Assembly (NCBI RefSeq): GCF_026210795.1
Contig: NC_089430.1
Coordinates: 248,001 to 312,000, forward strand
DNA length: 64,000 bases
Reading direction: 5' to 3'
Source of the DNA: Rhizophagus irregularis
Lineage: Eukaryota > Glomeromycota > Glomeromycetes > Glomerales > Glomeraceae
Shown: piece after piece, positions 23,961 through 36,400 of the stretch
Numbering within the stretch: position 1 is the stretch's first letter
Layout: each line of letters begins with the position of its first letter
Translations under genes and position numbers: made by a program
Notes under the pieces: generated by a model
The model's database searches: none
What the model saw: the letters and a program-made list of their open reading frames with translations, nothing else
What the model was told of the DNA's origin: nothing

Positions 23961-24795
23961 TAATGTTTCGGGCGAAACTGTTTTGCGATTGACGAAATGT
24001 CCGAAGCTTCCGAAACTCAGCCGAAACTAAAATTGTCACATGCATGTATTTTTAATTGGTTGTTAAATATGTTTCATTTAAAATCCAGTTGTAGATTACA
24101 CGCCCGTTCGTCCAATTAACATTAAATTTTAAATTTTCAAAATCGCAAATCCAAATTCTTTTTATCATTCGCGTTTTCATATTTATTTATTTTATTCGCT
24201 TTAGTTGGAATATTAAATAAATTATATATACATATATTTTTATCATATTTACAATATCTTACGAATAGTATTTTCCAAAATTATGAATTTATTATCATGT
24301 TTTGTTCAATGCATCATTGTATGTTTGTTATTCCCATTTAATATCTATTTGTTTTTTACGTTCATTATTCAATTTTCTGAAATCATTATTTCTTTTTTTT
24401 CTTCTTTATCTTCAATACAACTCAACTAGTTATGATATTTTACTAGTAGGAATTCACATTATTTATTTAAACTTTAACATGTTAGAGGCTTTATAAACCA
24501 GTGCATATAGTGGTTGAAAGTCTTAATTTACAATTATTTACAATCATATTCTAACTAATTAGATTATGACGAAATTTTTTAATATTTGGTAGCAAGTGTC
24601 AAAAATGACTTGTACAAAATCCTACCTTACATCTAAAATAATTTAATATCTTGGAAGTTTAACACGTGACTTTTTTAGTTTCGCCAGGTTTCAGAGTTTC
24701 GCCAGTTTCAGAATTTTGCACATTTGGCTAAACCAGTTTCGCCAAGTTTCGGAAGTTTCGCTAGATATTAAGTTTCGGTTTCACCCAAAACACTA
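23961..24795. mobile_element. non-autonomous hAT-like element with GTTTCG-rich ends
   Basis: An 835-bp element flanked by a perfect 8-bp duplication GATTTCAC (23953-23960 and 24796-24803). Terminal inverted repeats are TAATGTTTCGGGCGAAAC and TAGTGTTTTGGGTGAAAC. Subterminal regions on both sides are packed with GTTTCG/CGAAAC words, like the multiple transposase-binding sites of hAT ends. The interior has no convincing transposase; a 64-codon frame at 24302-24496 is low complexity. Confidence 0.85.
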
Positions 24796-25160
24796 GATTT
24801 CACAAAAAGAGTAAAAGAAGAAAATCGAGAAATTGATGAGAAAAATATTAACGACAAAAGAGCAACTTAAAAAAGCGTTATGGAAAAACAATTTAAAAGA
24901 GAAGAAGATCGAGTTTTCGAGAATAGTAACTTTAGTATAATCCTAGTTGTAGTCACGTGATTTCACGTAAAAAATTTTCACCATAAATTAGATAAACAGT
25001 ACTACAACTGCACCAAACCTTAGATCTTGTTTTTGTGATGTTTGTATGTTCTTTATCATATAAATAAAAAACGGTTCATTTTACCAAAAAAAAAAAAAAA
25101 AATGTAAAATAGCTTATTTAAAAGATGGAAACCCATGCATAGATTTTATTAATAATAACT

Positions 25161-25206
25161 AGAGTCATACCCTAGGGCCGGTGACCGGCCCTTTCTAAGA
25201 GTATGA
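25161..25206. repeat. GC-rich palindrome
   Basis: Core arms AGGGCCGGT and ACCGGCCCT are separated by one base. Outer arms TCATACCCT and AGAGTATGA extend the pairing with small bulges. A GC-rich hairpin in DNA this AT-rich is unusual. It looks like a fold-back element or fused inverted repeats of a transposon. Confidence 0.75.
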
Positions 25207-25499
25207 TATATACCATAAATTTTAACACTTATTTGCAGAAACAAAAGTATTGATAAGATATAATTTAATTTTGTTTGAAATAAATAAAGAATTTATTTTA
25301 TTTTTTTTTTTACATCTAAAATATTTTAATTTGTTTTTTACGTTTTGATTTAATAATCTTGTAATTGGCCTTAAAAGAAGAATTTATAAAAAACAATTTT
25401 TTTTAAAAAAATTTTTTCGGTTCTAACCAAAATATAATAATTCAATAAAATTTATTTCACATGATTAAAAACTTAATATTGTGGGATATTTCAAATCAA

Positions 25500-26070
25500 A
25501 TTTGGACGATTCTATGTCCACATATTATGTTTTTAATAAATCAATTCATGTAATATATAATTTTTTTTAATAAATTAATTCTGTAATACTGTATATATTT
25601 TAATAAGTAAATTCATATAATTTTTCTTTAATAATTAAATTCATACAGTATAATGTTTTTAATAATTAAGTTTGTATTATGTTTTTTAATTATAATTTTT
25701 TACTAATAAATATTTTTTTAATAAATAAATTTAATAAATTCGGATATAATTTTTCTTAATAAATCAATTCATGTAATATATATTTTAATAATTAAATTTG
25801 TATAATGTTTTTTAATAATTACTAAATTTGTATAATGCTTTTTTTTAACAAATAAACTCATAATGTTTTTAATAAATAAATTTAATAAATTCGGGTATAT
25901 ATATTATTTTTAATAAAATTCAGATATATATATATATATATATTTTTAATAAAATAAAATTCGGATATATATTTTTTAATAAAATAAAATTCAGATATAT
26001 ATATATTTTTGGATATATATATTTTTTATATAATTTGGATATATGTATATTTTAATAAAATTCAGACATA
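25500..26070. repeat. AT minisatellite
   Basis: Irregular repetition of units like TTTTAATAAATAAATT and AATTCGGATATATATTTTT over about 570 bp. Non-coding on both strands. Confidence 0.6.
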
Positions 26071-26379
26071 TTTTTTTTTATATTTGATCAGGTTCATTTA
26101 AGAATGTTATTCGCTTTATATATTTAATTTCCTTCAATTCCTATTATAGTTAATTACAAAAATTAGCCTCCTGAACAATGTATACGAATAATAAATATTT
26201 CCTTGATGTTAATATGTAGTTAGCTCCCAGATTTTTGGCCAGCCAATTCATAATTCCTTGATGTCAATATATGGTTAGCTCTTGATTTTTGATCAACCAA
26301 TTCGGATCATGCTGCAGATCATGATCAATTTTTTTTTTTATATAAACGACCATTGTTCGTAATATTGACGGAAAAAAAT

Positions 26380-26445
26380 ATCAACTCAATATCAATATCA
26401 ATATCAATTCAATATCAATTCAATATCAATATCAATAATATAATA
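26380..26445 (+). repeat. TATCAA microsatellite
   Basis: Short array of ATATCAA and TCAATATCAA units. Confidence 0.85.
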
Positions 26446-29023
26446 ATATAAAAAACGTACCCTATACTTAGCGCATAAGAGCTAACCAAATTAGTAAAAT
26501 TTTCCTTCCTTTCCAGGATAGCACGATTAGCATAACAACCAATTACAAGGACTATCACTATTAAAATGAAGATCACCTGATATCGTTAACTATATAGCGT
26601 GATCTGTATATAGTGTCAAATTCAGTTAATATGGAATTTATTTTAGTAATTTTTCTATAATTAAGCTTATAATTATATATTTTTTTTTATTTGACAATTT
26701 TTTATAACTATTTTAGAGCAAATTTATATTTTTTTGCATAAAATGTTTTATATTGTTAAAAAATTTTTTTTTTATTCACAATTTTCCCATTTATCTTGAT
26801 AAAATTTGAGAAAATTTCTAGTGAATTTGCATCTAGTTTTTAATTTATGAAATTTTTCTTTAAAATCAACATTTGTAGTTGATTTTCAGTAAAAAAGCAC
26901 TAGAGTCTTAAATGATGTCAAAATGTAGCCTTTGTCTCAGGTTTACTATACAATTTACACAATGTAAATTGAATTTATTTTGAGCGTATAACATGCATTT
27001 TTATCACGTGGATAATTTCCGGTTTTTTTTGTAACTTTATTGAGAAGACGTTATATTGTGATAAATTACGTTGCGTGAATAAAAAAAAAATAAATATAAA
27101 TATAATGAGGCAAACAATAAACAAATAAATTAGCAAAGCTGCTTGCATCACACAAGTTACGTGGGAGTGAGTGATACTGGGGAGGTATCCTTAACGTGCA
27201 TCTTTTCTTAAATATGATTGGCTCAAAATGTGGTGCATCTGATCATCAATAGAATATTATTATTTTTGTACAACATATCCCTAGTTTCTCGCGAAAAAAA
27301 TGAGTAAAACTATTTAAACTATTTTAATTTCAACAAGAAACATCTTCCATGATGTGCGTCATTATCACATAAAGTAACATCAGGTGAAATGATGTCAAAC
27401 GCTACTTGTGGTCGTACGAATGCAATGAAGATGATTTAGAAAAAAGAAATAAATTGTAAAACAATTATAAATTTTGATTTATTTATAATCGACGTTGAAA
27501 TTTTCATAACTTACATAGAACAAACTTCTAAATAAAAGTAAACCATATACGATGTAATCATTTAATTTTGATTTTCTGAATTGCCTTAGTTTTCAGACTA
27601 AGAAAATGATGACAGATTCTGAAAATATAATCGTCAAACATTCCGATAAAGAAGTCCAATATTGGATAAACTGCATGCGAAACCACTTAAATTGAGAATA
27701 ATCTTTAATATACTTGATATTTTTAAATTATTCGAGCGATAAAGTAAGATCGATTTAATTAGATTATGTATGGAAGCCTTTAATTGATTAGATTAATAAA
27801 TATTAGTAATAAAATTAAAAGGAATTGAAGTATAAAATGGTTAAAAAACTCACCATAATCATTTCGATCGTATAATCCATGATGATTTTTAATGTTTGAC
27901 GATTACAAAATTAAAAGAAAAAAGGAATGAACGAAAAAAAAAAATTATTCAAAAAGAAAAATATACAGAAATGAGAAATTTTTTTTAAAAAAAAGATTTT
28001 CACGCACTTTTATAATACCAATTTTATAAAACTCTTTCATTTTTTTGAATATTATACAGTATTAGACTATACTATATTTCGAAACCTAAATTCTTTGGAT
28101 TCCATATTAGGTTTCCTTATTTTCTAAGTTATTTTTAAAAAAATAATTTAATATAAATGTCTCAGTGACTCCTTGTTGTTATTATTATTTTCATATTCAA
28201 CAATTATTCATGTTAACTATTAAAATTATATACTTGGTAATTTTATAGTTTCAGTCATATAGCGTGTTAAGTTCCTAGCAAAAAAAAACAGGTAGATCAT
28301 TAAATTACTGCGTAAACAAAAAACATGTTTATAGATAATACAAAAAGATATTATGAAACAGGTTTTACAACAAATTGGATCATTTCTAAATTTGGATAAA
28401 ATTTTTTCATCAAAAATCTAATTTAAAAATATATTGTTTCACATGAGGTTGACGTTTGCTAGTTTGCATATAATATTTTATATTGTTGCGAATGTTGCGT
28501 TACATTATCTGTTAAATGCGAAGATCAATGATCATCATTTACTAGATTACGAAATATTACAGTGATTATTACTTTAGAATTAATTAATTAAATGTACAAT
28601 ATAACGATAAATTTACTTTTATAAAAATCTTTATTTAGAATATTTTTAAAAAGTACTTGGATTTATTAGATAAAAAAGGTATTATTTGGTTAATAAGTGG
28701 GTTTTCTCCTTTCATTTATTGATTTATAAACAATCGTTTGAAAAAATTAAACATACAATATTTCATGAAGTTCGCGTCATTATACAATTACTTTTATCAG
28801 CAATAATACCTTAAGAAAGCATTGTTCCTTACATGATCATATATATATGTATATCGAAATTTGGAATTTACTAGTTTATCGTTACCTATAAATAGCGACC
28901 AGGTGGAAGGACAGGGGATGGAGTAAAGACTTGCATGAGTGATTTATGAAACAATAATTCAAGGGTAAAATAAAATATAGTTAGTTTAAATTACATGTTT
29001 ATATCATGTAAGGTATTTAATAG

Positions 29024-29221
29024 CCCTGTAAAAAATCTGATCCGTGTTTTATTTTTCCATGTTTTTTCCGTGAATGTATCATTTTAATGGAATTTATAGC
29101 CTTAAATCATGGAAATTTTCATCTCGCTAACACGGATATCCGTAAATGTATCATTTTCACGGAATTTTTACGGAAGACACGGAGAAATAATGGAAATATT
29201 CGGATAAAATTTTTTATAGGG
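29024..29221. mobile_element. 198-bp MITE
   Basis: Terminal inverted repeats CCCTGTAAAAAATCTGATCCG and CCCTATAAAAAATTTTATCCG extend imperfectly inward. It is flanked by TAG on both sides (29021-29023 and 29222-29224), consistent with a 3-bp, or TA, target duplication. No coding capacity. Confidence 0.75.
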
Positions 29222-29222
29222 T

Positions 29223-29339
29223 AGTTACTCGGCACAAAGTGCCGAGTAACTGTTGTATTTACAATAAGCAATATGATTGGTGGGATTTACTGAGCGCAGC
29301 TCAGCAAATTTCACTGATCATATTCTTATTGCAAATACA
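29223..29339. repeat. two adjacent hairpins, fold-back element
   Basis: First hairpin: AGTTACTCGGCAC (29223-29235), AAA loop, GTGCCGAGTAACT (29239-29251), perfect. Second: 29254-29339, outer arms TGTATTTACAATAAG and CTTATTGCAAATACA, inner arms closing on CTGAGC-GCA-GCTCAG. Both abut the MITE ending at 29221. They may form one composite fold-back element. Confidence 0.8.
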
Positions 29340-30644
29340 ATGAAATTATTATTCATAAATAATTTTTATTTAATAATTTGAATATCAAACCATCTCTATA
29401 CATTTAAGTTCCTTGGTACTTGTTCTATTATATTGCATGTTTGTCTTTTTATTGAAAATTTAGAATTATGTTTTTGTTATATATTTATATATCATCCTTT
29501 TACTTTTTGCCAATACTCAGAGTTATTTCAACCTAAAAGACACTTTATTAAACGCTTTTATTAGTGGGCTACATATTTATGCAAAATGTAGTTACCAAAT
29601 TATACAAAATTTTTTAGGCTTCCTTAATACAGTGAGTATTACATTGTACACAAAATTATGTTAATTTCATGCAACAAAGAAATTATTAATTGCTTTTTAT
29701 TAAGTCTTTCTTCTAAAAATCATGTCATTTGGAGAAGAAGTTGATTATCGAAGGATGCGAAACTTGGTGATTAATTTTATAAGGGCGCTTCTATGGTAAA
29801 ATAGTCCAAATTTTGTTTGATGTTCATAGTATATGTATGTGGTCATTAATACTTTCTTATTTTTCATATCATAAATGTCCATTTAAAATAGATTATTAAC
29901 AATTAAAAATATGATTGCAGAGTTAATTGTAAATTTTCGTTTAATTCAAAATAAATAAATTTATTATGACAGAGCCTTTTCTATTTTCTACTTTACTTCT
30001 CTAAGACAATATAATGATACACTAGAGCTTAGACCACCACCTATCTGATCAATTAGTTCTCATATATACATATTTTCATCAAAAATTGTGGGATGGGTAT
30101 GCAGAAATAGCAACAAATATAAGAAAATTATATAACCTCTATCTTTTTCCCAAACAAATGCGAGAAGAATGTGAAAAATTCTTTGTTATAACACAGGACC
30201 TACCCTATAACAAGACGTCAAAGCATATTTTATGAAGGCTGAGGACGCAATTCCGAAATCGACAGGCATAAGTCAACTTTGAGTCTTGGCTAAACTAAAG
30301 GAATCAAAATTCCGTATGCATGTGCTTGTTACTATTGATAACCTTTCAGAGACTTATTGCTATCATACGATAATGATAATCATCCTGTATTTCTTCTTTA
30401 TTTTTACTAGGCAAAATGTAAAGTGAAAATACAATTAATTGCCTCTTTAATTAATGTATCATTGGTAATACTGTATCTAATCCACTTGTTGCAAAACATT
30501 ATAAATTCAGATTTTTGCGCAAAAGAATTTATATGTTCTTCCAGTACACGATAAACACCTGTTGAAGTTCAGCCAACCTTCCCGCGAAAAATTAAGGTGC
30601 GTATATACTGTAAATTATGCTTACATGCGAAGTAGTTTTTCACT
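29340..30644. other. intergenic, nothing recognised
   Basis: AT-rich with occasional less AT-rich stretches around 30100-30340 and no supported reading frame. Confidence 0.4.
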
Positions 30645-30971
30645 ATGGGGTCTCATGTTTCAGAAAGCAAGATAGGTAATACTATTTCTCTCCATTGTCT
30701 TATCATTCCTATAGGCCAATTTTATAATCTCCCACATTATAAAGTTGTACAAAAAGTTACGATTGACAAGACTCAAGCAGTTAGTGAACTCAAGTCTATA
30801 ATTCAGAACAACCTGGGAACACCGTTTAATAACATTCCTCTAGAAGTTCAGAAATTTCATCCTGCCATCGATATTAAAATGTGTATACAACTGCGGGCTC
30901 CAATTTCTGATTATTTTAATAAGAAGCCTTCAACGAACATCTTCTATGTTACCGTATATCCCCTGCCATAA
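30645..30971 (+). CDS. Crinkler-like N-terminal (ubiquitin-like header) domain protein, short
   Basis: 108 codons. The pattern I-S-L-H-C-L-I-I, then V-T-I-D-K-T-Q-A-V-S-E-L-K-S-I-I, later P-I-S-D-Y-F ... N-I-F-Y-V-T-V, matches the layout of the ubiquitin-like header of Crinkler (CRN) proteins: a beta strand, a second strand and helix with S-x-L-K-x-x-I, and a closing L-S-x-Y-F ... strand. Full CRN proteins carry a large variable C-terminal effector domain, which is absent here. So this is either a header-only gene, an exon of a longer model, or a truncated relic. CRN headers are known in oomycetes and in arbuscular mycorrhizal fungi. The assignment rests on pattern only. Confidence 0.5.
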   Translation: MGSHVSESKIGNTISLHCLIIPIGQFYNLPHYKVVQKVTIDKTQAVSELKSIIQNNLGTPFNNIPLEVQKFHPAIDIKMCIQLRAPISDYFNKKPSTNIFYVTVYPLP

Positions 30972-31264
30972 TTTTCCAGCCAGAATTACACAATGTTATG
31001 ATGTACTTTTCAGTATTATTATCTATTTACATATACAGGTATCTTCAGTCTATAAAGTTTCTTTTTTTTTCTTATAAAAATTACTTTGATCAGACTGTTA
31101 TTGTTAAAACTATCAATGATTTATCTTAATGTAGATAATTAATGATACCAATATTAAAAAGGTACTTAAATTTTCTAATTCTCAATTTTTATTTGATTTT
31201 TTTACATTTTTGGCGCAAACCTTTATGTATCTATTGTAATACTTTTAAAAACCATACAGTATAC
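30972..31264. other. short intergenic interval, nothing recognised
   Basis: AT-rich. It ends with the target duplication ACAGTATAC of the next element. Confidence 0.4.
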
Positions 31265-31874
31265 AACATAGCGGACATCCCTATTTTATCACAATACTGT
31301 TGTCGATCATTTGCCGATCATTTATTCAATTATCACATAAAATAAATACCGTTGCTAAAAAAATTTACATAATAATATATGCTTAAATTTCACAAATAAC
31401 TTAAATTTAGTTTTAATTTATTGTGTATTAAATTTCAATGAAACTTTTTAGCTTTTATTAATTATTTGGCATATATTTATTCATTTTACGAAATTATTCA
31501 CTAATTATGTTACTAATAAAAAACCTGCATTATGAATCAGATCACTGCATTATTTTTTTTATAGATTCTACATAATATAAAGAATATTTGTGCAAATTCT
31601 TAAGTTTCGCACTCGCATATTCATCTTCGCACTTTAATTTTTGTCTTATGATCGGCAATAATTAGTGAATTATCATATACAAATAATATATTTATAATAT
31701 TATTAAAAATTGTGCAATTAAAGTCATATAATAATTTAGTGTTTTTACTTAGATTCCATTATTTTTTTGCCACATTATTTGAAAAATATTTGTGATTTTG
31801 CAATAAGTTTTTAAAATCCGGAATTAGTGATCAGCAAATGATCGGCAAGGTGATATGAGCATGTCCGCTATGCT
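31265..31874. mobile_element. Mutator-type MITE, copy 1
   Basis: A 610-bp element with a perfect 9-bp target duplication ACAGTATAC (31256-31264 and 31875-31883). Terminal inverted repeats start AACATAGCGGACAT / AGCATAGCGGACAT. Each end then carries a subterminal CGATCATTTGCCGATCATTT-like word, in opposite orientation. A 9-bp duplication is typical of Mutator-like elements. No transposase. Confidence 0.88.
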
Positions 31875-32013
31875 ACAGTATACATAGTTTTGCCTGCTTT
31901 ACAATTTTATTTAATTTATCAAAAAGGGTTTAGAATACTGTTTTTGACTTTTATATGGGATGCGATATTTTGCGGGTGTGATGAGAAACCAAACCCATAA
32001 TTTATTGTACATC

Positions 32014-32639
32014 AGCATAGCGGACATCTTTACTTTATCACAATTTTGTCGATCATTTGTTGATCATTTATTCAATTTTATCACTTTGCTAAAAGTACTT
32101 TGGTTTAAAATCCTACATAATAATAATTTTACAGACAGCTTAACATTCATTTAAATTTACTGCATATTAAATTTTATCAAAAAAAATCCCTTTAAATAGT
32201 TCATAAAGTTTTGCCAAATTTTGTCTATATGTGTATTTTAATAATATTCATAAACATTTGCTCAATGATAACTTTTTGATTACCTAAAATTCTACATGAT
32301 TATTTTGGCCATTGATTCTTGAATACCTAAATAATATATTTTGAAAATTTTAAGTTTCGCCCGTAAATCTGTGGCTTCGTCTGAAGCTTCAAAGTCAAAT
32401 TAGCAGATGATTGGCAAATATCGGCAAATATCTAATTATTGAAAATTTCAGTTTAATAACTTTGACAATATAATTTTTTTTGCCATAAAACTTTTGTAAT
32501 ATGTTTTTCATAAATTATACTGCTAAAAACAAGCATTTTATGGCTTTAACCGTAGCTTCAAAAATTAATGTGCGTGACATGATATATTATATGATCAACA
32601 AAATGATCGGCAAAGTGATAAAAGCATGTCCGCTATGCT
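32014..32639. mobile_element. Mutator-type MITE, copy 2
   Basis: A 626-bp element with a perfect 9-bp duplication TTGTACATC (32005-32013 and 32640-32648), terminal repeats AGCATAGCGGACAT at both ends and the same GATCATTT subterminal words. It is the same family and orientation as copy 1, diverged internally, and was inserted independently about 140 bp away. Confidence 0.88.
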
Positions 32640-32648
32640 TTGTACATC

Positions 32649-33458
32649 TGAATTTTTTTTAATTTGATTACATCAAGCAATAAATTAATATATATATTCA
32701 TTTTATGTACATTTGTACTTGTACATCAAAATAAAATAAGGTTAGATAGAAGACTTTGGTTTATCAAGAAAAAAAAATAACTGATGCATTATATAATCCA
32801 GCAGATATCCTTGGTGTAGTTTCTTATCAAAATGTATTAAAAATAAAAAGTCAACAAATATAAATAAAGTACAATCAGCTATTGAAATAAGTGAAACAGG
32901 TTGAACCTGTAATGATCAGGCATCAAAAGGATCTATAATTACTTTGTTTGGAGGATCAGGGGAAGAACTTGCTGTCATTTTTATAGAACTGTCTGTGAAA
33001 CAAAATTGACAGCAGGGCATTTTGCCGACAGGTTTGACCAGAATTATGCAGAGCTATACACAAACAGTGATCAAACGGCCAGTGTTAGGCTATTGGCCAA
33101 TACATTATCATCGGAAATGGTTTTATATTATTATTTTGATAATTTATATTTCATTAATTTGAAAAGTTATAAAAAAAGATTTATTTAAATTACAAACTAA
33201 GAAACTTGTAAAATATTTACTACTCTAGTCTCAGCGTTTAAATAATTATAAAAAAGAGAATATAAATACATAAGCTAAAAAAAAAAGGAGTTATTTAAAT
33301 TACAAACTAAGAAACTTGTAAAATATTTTACTACTCTAGCCTTTAGTGTTTAAATAAATCTAAAAAGAATAAAACAAAGATCAATTTCTTTTGAATGTGT
33401 AATCTCAAATATCACTTAAATAAAACTATAAATTTTTTTAAAAACAAACAATGACTGG
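32649..33458. other. intergenic; degraded coding-like patch and a duplicated repeat
   Basis: Around 32780-33190 the sequence is less AT-rich, with short open segments (for example T-D-A-L-Y-N-P-A-D-I-L-G-V-V-S-Y) broken by stops, possibly a gene relic of unknown family. At about 33183-33260 and 33292-33370 a block containing AAATTACAAACTAAGAAACT and TTTACTACTCTAG is present twice. A third copy lies at 63437-63505. Confidence 0.45.
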
Positions 33459-36400
33459 TTAATTTTCATCTATTTTAATATCTAAATAATTAAATATTAA
33501 ATAAAATTAATTTCACATAAATAATTTTTTTATATCATAATACATACATACCTAATGACCCCAAATCCTTAATTATATAATCATTCAAATCTTCACTTAC
33601 TAGCATTTCATTTGCTTTAGCTTGTGAATCTTCAAGAATTTCATTCAATTTTTTACTAGTAAAATCAAATAAGCGACTTGTATAACATACTTTAGGATGA
33701 GATTTAGTAGCAAGATTGTTACGTCCAATTGGTGCATTTATAAATGCCATAATATTGCTTTTTAATTCTTCATTTACTTCATTATTATAAGGACGGAAAA
33801 TCCAATTCTTAATAACTTTTTCCACTTCTGAAGTAGATGGCCTTTTTAATGGATCTTCGTTCCAACATTTTTTCATTAAATCTACATAGCATTGTGGAGT
33901 ATTTTCAATAATTTCAGGACGTTCACCTTTACAGATACTTAAACTAAGTTGAATATCATGTGCTCTATCATTAAATGGTGGTACTCCAGATGTAAACTCC
34001 CACATAATCATTGAAAAGCTATATATATCACTAGCTAGAGTATAAGATTTGCCTCTTAAAACTTCAGGAGCCATAAATGGCATAACACCATAAATATCAT
34101 ACTTTTCCAAAACCGATTTTACAGGTTGACATAATCCTAAATCACTAATATAAATTTTATCTTCGTTTTTATCATTATGATTTAAAATATTACCATCATG
34201 AAAATCACAATGAATAAGATTTTTTTCATGTATCTTACTAAGTCCAGAAATAATATGGTACAACATAAATAATTTTTGTTTCCAATTATTTTCAACTATT
34301 CTTGTTAAATTTTCTCTTAAATTACCTTTATTTGCATAATCCAATACTACCATATTTTTTGAAGTATTTGGATCTTCTGTAAATCCATAAAATTTAATAA
34401 TATCATTACTTGAACAATTTTCATGATATTCCCACTACAAAAAATTATAATAATTTATTAATATAAATTATAAAATAAAAAATAATATACTATCAATATA
34501 TCATACTTCTTTCAAAAATTCATTTAAATTTTCATTTATATTCTTGTGACATTTAAGAATTACTTTTTTTTCTTCATTATTCTTTAACCAAATAGCTTTG
34601 TATATAGTACCAAACCCTCCTTCATTAAGATATTCAACATTTTTAAATTTGTTATAAGGAATCCATTTTAATTTTTTTTCAAGAATAAAATCATCTATAA
34701 TTGTATTTCCACTTTTCCCAAACCTATAAATTTAGGTAATTAAAATTATATTATAGATTGTATTATAATTTACACTAAAATAAATTATTACTTACTCTAA
34801 AATTTAAATAGGAATTTAATGTAATATAAGTCTTAGTTTTTAGATAAATACATATAATAACTTATAATTTACAACTTACCAACTAAAGTAACAGATATTT
34901 TTTAAATGAAAGAATTCAATTAACAAAGAAATATTATATAAAATATATAACAATAAATAGAATTAAATAAATAAACTATGGCTTACAAACTAAAATAAAT
35001 TACAAAATAATTTTTTAAATAAAGAAATTAGTTAGTTTAAATTATATATAAATATTATAACAATAAGTAATTATAGAATTAATTAAATAACTTACTCCCT
35101 ATATTATTTAATAATTTTTTAAATAAAGAAATTAGATAGTTTAAAATATATGTAAATATTATAACAATAAGTAATAATAGAATTAACTTACTCCCTATAT
35201 TATTTAATAATTTTTTAAATAAAGAAATTAGATAGTTTAAATTATATATAAATATTATAACAATAAGTAATAATAGAATTAAATAAATAACTTATAACTT
35301 ACGATCTATTAAATAAAGAAATTGATTAGTTTTAATTACATGTAAATATTATAACAATAAGTAATAATAGAATTAAATAAATAACTTACCCGCTATATTA
35401 TTTAATAATTTTTTAAATAAAGAAATTAGTTAGTTTAAATTATATATAAATATTATAACAATAAGTAATAATAGAATTAACTTACAAACTATATTATTTA
35501 ATAATTTTTTAAATAAAGAAATTAGATAGTTTAAATTATATGTAAATATTATAACAATAAGCAATAATAGAATTAAGTAAATAAACTATGACTTACCAAC
35601 TAAAATAAATTACAAAATAATTTTTTAAATAAAGAAATAAGTTAGTTTAAATTATATGTAAATATTATTACAATAAGTAATAATAGAATTAAATAAATAA
35701 CTTACTAACTATATTATTAAATAATGTTTTAAATACAGAAATTAGTTAGTTTAAATTATATGTAAATACTATAACAATAAGTAATAATAGAATTAAATAA
35801 ATAAACTATGGCTTACCAACTAAAATAAATTACAAAATAATTTTTTAAATAAAGAAATTAGTTAGTTTAAATTATATGTAAATATTATAACAATAAGCAA
35901 TAATAGAATTAAATAAATAACTTACACTCTATATTATTAAATAAAAAAATTAGTTAGTTTAAATTATATGTAAATATTATAACATTAAGTAATAGAATTA
36001 AATAAATAACTTATGACTTACTAACTATATTATTTAATAATTTTTTAAATAAAGAAATTAGTTAGTTTAAATTATATGTAAATATTATAACAATAATTAA
36101 TAATAGAATTAAATAAATAAACTATGGCTTACAAACTAAAATAATTACAAAATAATTTTTTAAATAAAGAAATTAGTTAGTTTAAAATATATGTAAATAT
36201 TATAACAATAAGTAATAATAGAACTAAATATTAAATAACTTATAACTTATGATCTATTAAATAAAAAAATTAGTTAGTTTAAATAAAGAAATTAGTTAGT
36301 TTTAATTATATGTAAATATTATAACAATAAGTAATAATAGAATTAAATGAATAACTTACCACCTATGAAATAATTTTTTAAATAAAGAAATTAGTTAGTT

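Larger units (their letters stand above)
24804..29023. other. long non-coding stretch with simple repeats
   Basis: No gene recognised. Contains the GC-rich palindrome at 25161-25206, TTTAATAAAT-type minisatellite from about 25500 to 26070, a duplicated block of about 58 bp at 26200-26320 (CCTTGATGTnAATATnTnGTTAGCTC), and a TATCAA microsatellite at 26380-26445. The remainder is AT-rich and featureless to me. Confidence 0.5.

Noticed and set aside
32780-33190. Coding relic around A-G-H-F-A-D-R-F-D
   Set aside because: Open stretches are short and broken by stops; no family recognised, so listed only as intergenic.
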